DNA of 9,458 bases. Origin: JASFTV01 sp050050615 (GTDB lineage Bacteria > Desulfobacterota > DSM-4660 > Desulfatiglandales > HGW-15). Below, piece after piece: positions 5,534 to 9,458 of this stretch (the first letter of the stretch is position 1; each line of letters opens with the position of its first letter). A program made the translations under genes and the position numbers. The notes under the pieces were generated by a model. The model saw nothing but the letters and a program-made list of their open reading frames with translations. It was not told where the DNA came from and did not search any database. Location of the stretch: positions 1-9,458 of the forward strand of contig JASFTV010000120.1 in the NCBI GenBank assembly GCA_050050615.1. Direction: 5' to 3'.

Positions 5534-6796
5534 TCACGCCTCGCTTCCGTCCAAGGATTCATAAACGGGGAATCTACGGCAAAGTTCAGAAACCACAATT
5601 CGGGCATCCTGAATGGTCGTCTCGCTGACGGGGTTTTCGAGGACCTTATGGATCAAATCGGCGATCACCTTCATCTCCGGTTCCTTCATCCCCCTGCTCG
5701 TCAGGGCCGGGGTCCCTATCCTCAACCCACTGGTCACCTTGGGGCCTCTCTTGTCAAAAGGCACCACGTTTTTGTTCACCACGATTCCGGCCTCACCCAA
5801 GGCCCTTTCCGCATCAAGACCGCTCATCTCTCTCGGGGTCAGATCGATCACCAGCAAGTGGTTATCCGTGCCCCCACACACCAAATCGAAACCTGAAGCG
5901 ATCAGTTCCTCGGCAAGAGCTTTTGCATTTTTGATCACCTGCCGTTGATAATCCCTGAATTCAGGTCTCAAGGCTTCCCCGAAAGAGACCGCTTTGGCTG
6001 CAATGATGTGCATAAGCGGACCTCCTTGGATGCCGGGGAATAAACCCTTATCCAGGGTCGGGCCGTATTGTTCCTCCGATAATATGATCCCGCCCCTGGG
6101 GCCTCTGAGCGTCTTGTGGGTCGTTGAGGTCACAAAATCGGCCTCCCCCACGGGAGAAGGATGAAGATCCGCGACCACCAGCCCGGCAATATGGGCGATA
6201 TCTGCCAGAAGATAAGCGCCGACGCCATGGGCTATTTCGCGGAATTTCTCAAACTCTACAACCCTTGGATAGGCGCTGGCGCCCGCAATGATCATTCGGG
6301 GTTTGTATTTCCTGGCCAGATCATGGACCTGATCGTAGTCGATGACCTGATGCTCCTGATTTAGGCCGTAGTGCACGGCATTGTAAAGGATCCCCGAAAA
6401 ATTGGCCGGGCTCCCGTGAGTCAGGTGACCGCCATGAGAAAGGTCCATACCCAAGATCGTATCTCCCGGTTTTAGAAAGGAGAAATAGACGGCCATATTG
6501 GCCTGTGATCCTGAGTGGGGCTGCACATTGGCGTATTCTGCCCCGAAGAGCTTCTTAGCCCGCTCAACAGCAAGCCTTTCAGCAATATCCACATATTCAC
6601 AGCCGCCGTAGTATCGCTTTTTTGGATAGCCTTCGGCATACTTGTTGGTCATCACGTTGGCCTGGGCCTCGATTACCGCAAGAGAAGCGTAATTCTCCGA
6701 AGCAATCATGACCAGACTCTTTTTCTCGCGATCAATCTCTGCATGAATGGCCTTTGCCACTTCCGGATCAAAACTTTCTAAACGCTTTCCCTCCAA
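5534..6796 (-). CDS. glyA: Serine hydroxymethyltransferase, TTG start
   Basis: This PLP enzyme interconverts serine plus tetrahydrofolate with glycine plus 5,10-methylene-tetrahydrofolate, the main source of one-carbon units for thymidylate, purine and methionine synthesis. The 420-residue length fits bacterial GlyA (E. coli 417). Motifs include LVMIASENYAS (28-38), TNKYAEGYPKKRYYGGCEYVD (50-70), HSGSQAN (94-100), LLADIAHIAGLV (196-207) and the PLP lysine Lys228 in STTHKTLRGPRGG. No in-frame ATG lies near the 5' end. The TTG at 6794-6796 is preceded at 8 bases by GGGAGAGGA, which lies across the rpiB stop, so initiation there is well supported. A second Shine-Dalgarno-like GGAGGG lies inside the first codons but has no start codon at the right distance after it. 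It is five bases downstream of rpiB and 34 bp before the deaminase, consistent with one transcript feeding dTMP synthesis. Confidence 0.97.
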   Translation of the reverse strand: MEGKRLESFDPEVAKAIHAEIDREKKSLVMIASENYASLAVIEAQANVMTNKYAEGYPKKRYYGGCEYVDIAERLAVERAKKLFGAEYANVQPHSGSQANMAVYFSFLKPGDTILGMDLSHGGHLTHGSPANFSGILYNAVHYGLNQEHQVIDYDQVHDLARKYKPRMIIAGASAYPRVVEFEKFREIAHGVGAYLLADIAHIAGLVVADLHPSPVGEADFVTSTTHKTLRGPRGGIILSEEQYGPTLDKGLFPGIQGGPLMHIIAAKAVSFGEALRPEFRDYQRQVIKNAKALAEELIASGFDLVCGGTDNHLLVIDLTPREMSGLDAERALGEAGIVVNKNVVPFDKRGPKVTSGLRIGTPALTSRGMKEPEMKVIADLIHKVLENPVSETTIQDARIVVSELCRRFPVYESLDGSEA

Positions 6797-6801
6797 AAAG
6801 G

Positions 6802-7239
6802 CTATCCTCTCCCATCAATTTGGTCCACTCTTGACTTGTGACGCCCTCCCTCGAATTCGGTTTTCAGGAAAAGATCCAGGATATCAAGGGCAAGGCCCAC
6901 ACCCATGATCCTCTCGCCCATGGTCAGGATGTTTGCGTCGTTGTGCAGTCGGCTCATCCTTGCCGAGTAAAGGTTATGGCAAAGGGCGGCACGAACGCCC
7001 TTGTACCGGTTTGCCACCATGGACATGCCTATCCCTGAACCACAAATCAAAACACCTCGATCGTATCCTCCCTTTACGATGGACTGGGCGACCTTATGGG
7101 CGATCTTGGGATAATCGGATGACTCCCGGCTGAAAACGCCCGCATCCGTCACCCCATATTCCCCGGAATGTTCGAGAAAGGACCTGCATACCTCTTTGAG
7201 GTCGAAACCGGCGTGATCTGATCCTATGATGATGTTCAT
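6802..7239 (-). CDS. rpiB: Ribose 5-phosphate isomerase B
   Basis: RpiB interconverts ribulose 5-phosphate and ribose 5-phosphate in the non-oxidative pentose phosphate pathway. The 145-residue product has the hallmark IIGSDHAGF (4-12), SDYP (41-44), the catalytic Cys66 in ICGSGIGMSM, HND at 99-101 (His99 matching the ring-opening His of E. coli RpiB) and the closing block TEFEGGRHKSRVDQI. The spacing of Asp8, Cys66 and His99 equals the E. coli enzyme. I chose the ATG at 7237-7239, which starts right at the family N-terminus. An in-frame TTG 21 bases upstream is possible. Neither has a strong ribosome-binding site. It is the first gene of the operon, about 55 bases behind a good promoter. In this cluster its substrate, ribulose 5-phosphate, is also the substrate of RibB in RibBA. 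Confidence 0.95.
   Translation of the reverse strand: MNIIIGSDHAGFDLKEVCRSFLEHSGEYGVTDAGVFSRESSDYPKIAHKVAQSIVKGGYDRGVLICGSGIGMSMVANRYKGVRAALCHNLYSARMSRLHNDANILTMGERIMGVGLALDILDLFLKTEFEGGRHKSRVDQIDGRG
6805..6813 (-). promoter_or_regulatory. Ribosome-binding site for the glyA TTG start
   Basis: Minus-strand GGGAGAGGA lies within the last codons of rpiB and ends 8 bases before the TTG at 6794-6796. This is an ideal spacing and the main reason to accept the TTG start. It also suggests that glyA translation is coupled to rpiB. Confidence 0.7.
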
Positions 7240-7300
7240 AGCCCGAAGATGTGGAGACAAATGTCCAGGTCACTTTTTGTTTAATACACAACTAAAGCCA

Positions 7301-7329
7301 ATTATACTGGAGTTAAATTAATTTCTCAA
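7301..7329 (-). promoter_or_regulatory. Sigma-70-type promoter P2, proximal to rpiB
   Basis: On the minus strand TTGAGA (7324-7329; five of six consensus bases) is followed after exactly 17 bases by a perfect TATAAT (7301-7306). The predicted transcript would start near 7294 and have a leader of about 55 bases before the rpiB ATG. The surrounding AT-rich DNA supports a promoter. This is the best candidate for the main operon promoter. Confidence 0.7.
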
Positions 7330-7340
7330 TAAAATGGAAT

Positions 7341-7441
7341 AAAAAAACATAAAAAAGCAATTGCCACAAAATCTTGAGTAACTTGATTACTGTGCCCCTT
7401 TTGTTGCCTCACAGCCCCATAGGTGCGTGCTTATAGGGTTT
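7341..7441 (-). ncRNA. Candidate structured leader or small RNA between two promoters
   Basis: The region transcribed from P1 shows several pairings before a U-rich end. Stem one is CCCUAUA (7432-7438) with UAUGGGG (7415-7421), seven pairs including one G-U, loop of 10. Stem two is CUGUG (7410-7414) with CACAG (7390-7394). Stem three is AGUAA (7387-7391) with UUACU (7377-7381), which shares two bases with stem two. Alternative pairings exist: GCAACAAAA with UUUUGUGGC, and AGGCAA with UUGCUU. The 3' side ends in U6-AUG-U7 (7341-7356). The layout, a consensus promoter, about 100 bases of foldable sequence and a U tract ending before P2, suggests a discrete RNA or an attenuated leader. The stem right before the U run is weak, so termination is unproven. 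I do not recognise a known riboswitch or RNA family. Confidence 0.3.
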
Positions 7442-7447
7442 GCCGCG

Positions 7448-7476
7448 AATATAGTAAAAGGGCTTTCCTCTGTCAA
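7448..7476 (-). promoter_or_regulatory. Sigma-70-type promoter P1, distal to rpiB
   Basis: On the minus strand a perfect TTGACA (7471-7476), a 17-base spacer and TATATT (7448-7453; five of six consensus bases) form a near-consensus promoter. Transcription would start near 7441, about 200 bases before the rpiB start and upstream of a structured, U-rich segment. It may make an independent RNA, a regulated long leader for the operon, or both. Confidence 0.7.
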
Positions 7477-7779
7477 TTTATAATTTTATCGATATGATAT
7501 CAACTCGAGGGTGGTTGCCGGGATCTTTCTGGTCGCCTTATGATCAACCCACCGCGACTGTTTTTGGGCGACTGCGTTGTGTAGCGCCATCAAGCCCGGC
7601 AGCCAGTCTGATTTTCTCAAGAATCCGGGCCAGAAATGAAAATATGGGCTTGACACTTTCCACTGAATGGATTTATTTGACAGGTTTCCCGTGCTTAGTG
7701 GCGTCCTGAACCCTGTGATCAGGGCCCGAAAGCCTCAGAAGCCAATGTAGCTGAAACAAGCATTCGCCGTCCAAAGAGA
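7477..7779. other. Non-coding divergent region upstream of the transporter
   Basis: I find no convincing gene; a 71-codon plus-strand frame here has no recognisable motif or good ribosome-binding site. Elements visible on the plus strand: GATAT-G-ATATC palindrome (7491-7501), 14 bases outside the P1 -35 and possibly an operator; GTCGC/GCGAC stem (7532-7536 and 7554-7558) followed by TGTTTTT to 7565, terminator-like; GCCCGG/CCGGGC (7594-7599 and 7625-7630) around a 25-base loop; TTGACA at 7650-7655 with only a weak TATTTG (7674-7679) after 18 bases; a second TTGACA at 7677-7682; and CCCTG-TGAT-CAGGG hairpin (7711-7724). A promoter for the transporter must lie here, but none matches consensus well. 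Confidence 0.35.
7532..7565 (+). terminator. Terminator-like hairpin upstream of the transporter
   Basis: GTCGC/GCGAC (extendable by two G-T pairs) with a 17-base loop is followed directly by TGTTTTT. The stem is short and the loop long, so this is weak evidence. If real, it would stop plus-strand transcripts that start near the TATAAT at 7479-7484, before they reach the transporter. Confidence 0.25.
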
Positions 7780-8997
7780 ATGGACGTGCTGGATACCGGG
7801 TGTCCTGGTATGATTTCTCAAACAAGAAGCTCGATACCTGAACGTTCAAAAGCTGATGTCAAAGTGATCTTTGCCCTCGCCCTTGTTCATTTTACAGGCG
7901 ACTTCTATGCCTCTTTTGTTCATCCGCTCCTCCCGCTTTTCGTCCAAAAGCTTTCTTTGTCCCTGACCCAGGTCGGCCTGATCGCAGGAGTCAGCCGCTT
8001 TTTCGCCTTCATTGTCCAGCCGCCCGCTGGATACATCGCCGATCATTATCGAACGCGCCTTTTCGTCCTCGGAGGACCCTTGCTGGCCGTTGTCTTTATT
8101 CCTTTTGTGGGCGTGGCTCCCTCCTTTCTGTTGCTGCTCCTCTTTATATGCTTCGGGTCCATCGGATCAGCCATGTTTCACCCCACATCTGCCGGCATGG
8201 TCCCGAGCTATGCGGGCTCCCATCCCGGTTTTTCCATGTCCATTTTCAATATGGGCGGCACTTTTGCCTTTGGCGTGGGGCCGCTCTTTATCACCTATTT
8301 TGTGCACACCTACGGTCTGGAAGCATCGCCATTCACAATGATCATCGGTTTTCCGTTGGTTGCTCTTCTCATCATGATCGTTCCCTTCCCCGGCGGAGAA
8401 GGTTTGGGAAAGCTCGGCTTCATCGGTTCTATCAGGGAGACGTTGGGAACGGTTTGGAAATCGATTGTCCTGATCTGGGTGGTGATGGTCTTGCGATCTT
8501 TTGTTACCCAGTCTTTCTTGACCTTCTTGCCCGTCTTTTACGCGAATGAAGGCCATTCTCTGATATCGATCGGGGCGATTGTCTCTATCTTTACTGTGGC
8601 CGGCGCTCTGAGCGGACTGCTTGCCGGCCACCTCTCAGACAGAGTCGGCTACAAGCCGGTCTTTTTTACAGCCCACGGCTTGGCAACACCCAGTCTGCTT
8701 CTCCTGCTTATCCTTTCAGGCAAATGGGTTTACGGCGGCGCGCTATTGGCCGGCTTTTTTGTTCTGGCTACCCTGCCGCTGGGAGTATCCATGGCGCAAG
8801 AACTGGCGCCCCGAGGAAGGTCTATGGTGTCGAGCCTTATGATGGGTCTCGCTTTCGGAACGGGCGGTATGATGACACCTCTGACGGGTATGGCTGCGGA
8901 TATCTATTCCATCCGGCCGGTTCTTTGCTTGCTTGCCGTCGTGCCCTTACTGACAACCGGGCTCATTGCCCGTTTGCAGGAGAAAAGGCTGAAATAG
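7780..8997 (+). CDS. Major facilitator transporter, fosmidomycin-resistance (Fsr) type
   Basis: This encodes a very hydrophobic inner-membrane protein of up to 405 residues, the size of a 12-helix major facilitator transporter. The first membrane segment begins near residue 29 (VIFALALVHFTGDFYASF). The second-to-third helix loop has GYIADHYRTR (84-93) and the eighth-to-ninth has GHLSDRVGYK (283-292), the expected motif-A positions in both halves. SAMFHPTSAGM (130-140) resembles the SSVFHPESSRVA segment of E. coli Fsr, so I place it in that subfamily; members export drugs such as fosmidomycin, but the substrate here is unknown. The start is uncertain. ATG at 7780 has a poorly spaced AAAGAGA; ATG at 7810 would remove ten residues without touching the first helix. 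It is transcribed away from the operon and ends one base from the stop of the converging gene. Confidence 0.88.
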   Translation: MDVLDTGCPGMISQTRSSIPERSKADVKVIFALALVHFTGDFYASFVHPLLPLFVQKLSLSLTQVGLIAGVSRFFAFIVQPPAGYIADHYRTRLFVLGGPLLAVVFIPFVGVAPSFLLLLLFICFGSIGSAMFHPTSAGMVPSYAGSHPGFSMSIFNMGGTFAFGVGPLFITYFVHTYGLEASPFTMIIGFPLVALLIMIVPFPGGEGLGKLGFIGSIRETLGTVWKSIVLIWVVMVLRSFVTQSFLTFLPVFYANEGHSLISIGAIVSIFTVAGALSGLLAGHLSDRVGYKPVFFTAHGLATPSLLLLLILSGKWVYGGALLAGFFVLATLPLGVSMAQELAPRGRSMVSSLMMGLAFGTGGMMTPLTGMAADIYSIRPVLCLLAVVPLLTTGLIARLQEKRLK

Positions 8998-8998
8998 G

Positions 8999-9458
8999 TC
9001 ACCGCAGGGCAAAGCGTTCGGTGTGTATCCTCCCCTTGGGTACACCCAAATCCGACAGGGTCCTTTTCATGGCCCGCATCATCGGCGGCGGGCCGCAAAT
9101 AAAGAATTGCCCGATGTGAAAACTCCCGACATGCTTCTCCAGCTTCTCCGCATCGATGCGTCCCTTTTCACCCGGCCACTCATCTTGCCTCGACATCACA
9201 TGAACGACCTTGAAACATGGCATGTCTGATGCCATCTTTTCCAGTTCATCCCTGAAAACAATGTCCTTTTCTGTCTTATTTGACCATATGAGCATCACCC
9301 GTTTTTCCAGCCTCCTGTCATAGATGTATCTCAACATGCTTATAAACGGTGTAATACCGATGCCCCCGGCGATGAATACGAGGCTTTCCGCATCATGATA
9401 GAGGAAACTGAACGTCCCGTAAGGCATGTCTGTGTAAGCCAGGGCAGACCTCTTTGTG
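8999..9458 (-). CDS. FAD/NAD(P)-binding oxidoreductase of the ferredoxin reductase fold, partial
   Basis: The visible 152 residues are the C-terminal nucleotide-binding domain of a ferredoxin-NADP reductase-like flavoprotein; the 5' part lies beyond the right edge. The frame is open up to the last base, so the internal ATG at 9425-9427 is not taken as the start. Visible motifs are MPYGTFSF (usually GPYG, end of the FAD domain), VFIAGGIGITPFISMLRY (pyridine-nucleotide phosphate loop), IWSNKTEKDIVFRDEL, FFICGPPPMMRAM (the CGPxxM block near the nicotinamide) and the C-terminal HTERFALR. Relatives pass electrons between NAD(P)H and an iron-sulfur protein, haem or ferric iron. Without the N-terminal part I cannot say whether it is a stand-alone reductase or the end of a membrane ferric-reductase-like protein. 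Its stop is one base from the stop of the converging transporter gene. Confidence 0.85.
   Translation of the reverse strand, partial: TKRSALAYTDMPYGTFSFLYHDAESLVFIAGGIGITPFISMLRYIYDRRLEKRVMLIWSNKTEKDIVFRDELEKMASDMPCFKVVHVMSRQDEWPGEKGRIDAEKLEKHVGSFHIGQFFICGPPPMMRAMKRTLSDLGVPKGRIHTERFALR

Noticed and set aside
7240..7260. Upstream TTG start for rpiB at 7258-7260
   Set aside because: It adds seven residues before the conserved IIIGSDHAGF without a better ribosome-binding site, so the ATG at 7237-7239 is preferred.
7240..7441. A known riboswitch (glycine, tetrahydrofolate, ZTP or cyclic di-GMP) ahead of rpiB-glyA
   Set aside because: The conserved core segments I know for these classes are not present in the expected order; short matches such as CACGCA and GGGGCA are not enough.
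7479..7484. Plus-strand TATAAT as a promoter for the transporter
   Set aside because: The positions 16 to 18 bases upstream carry no TTG-like -35 and there is no extended -10 TG; it lies within the P1 region and is AT-rich by nature.
7494..7709. Plus-strand frame of 71 codons in the divergent region
   Set aside because: There is no ribosome-binding site of note, no recognisable motif, and the frame crosses a terminator-like hairpin and an inverted repeat; it is better read as non-coding.
1..9458. Mobile element, CRISPR array, toxin-antitoxin or defence system
   Set aside because: No transposase, integrase, regularly spaced repeats or defence-like domains were seen on either strand.

Overview
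The window is a stretch of bacterial chromosome from what is most probably a member of the Desulfobacterota (old Deltaproteobacteria). I infer this from the gene order rpiB - glyA - dCMP deaminase - nrdR - ribD - ribE - ribBA - ribH - nusB, which I recall from that group, from the moderate GC content, and from E. coli-like sigma-70 promoter hexamers. No species can be named from the sequence alone. I see no phage, transposon, CRISPR, toxin or defence gene.

Layout. Bases 1-148 lie downstream of nusB and hold only stem-loops. Bases 149-7239 carry nine genes, all on the minus strand, which read from right to left as rpiB, glyA, dCMP deaminase, nrdR, ribD, ribE, ribBA, ribH and nusB. A likely terminator overlaps the nusB stop codon. 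Bases 7240-7779 are a non-coding divergent region. It holds two good minus-strand sigma-70 promoters and, between them, a structured U-rich stretch that could be a leader or small RNA. From 7780 to 8997 a plus-strand major facilitator transporter of the fosmidomycin-resistance (Fsr) type is encoded. A minus-strand flavoprotein reductase C-terminus meets it tail to tail with one base between the stops and runs off the right edge.

How the genes work together. RpiB interconverts ribulose 5-phosphate and ribose 5-phosphate. RibB makes the four-carbon unit of riboflavin from ribulose 5-phosphate, while GTP, itself built on ribose, feeds RibA. RibA, RibD, RibB, RibH and RibE together make a complete GTP plus ribulose 5-phosphate to riboflavin route, apart from the phosphatase step. 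RibF, which makes FMN and FAD, is not in the window. GlyA supplies methylene-tetrahydrofolate and the dCMP deaminase supplies dUMP, the two substrates of thymidylate synthase. NrdR represses ribonucleotide reductase genes. NusB is a transcription antitermination and rRNA factor. The operon therefore joins pentose phosphate, one-carbon, deoxynucleotide and flavin supply.

Points beyond routine annotation: three operon genes (glyA, dCMP deaminase, ribD) appear to start with TTG, two of them behind strong ribosome-binding sites. Stable hairpins sit in the larger gaps inside the operon (nrdR-ribD, ribD-ribE, ribBA-ribH), and no FMN riboswitch core is visible. The region between the two rpiB promoters may make its own RNA. 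I do not see a clear new biological system; the RNA-level features are the most interesting part.
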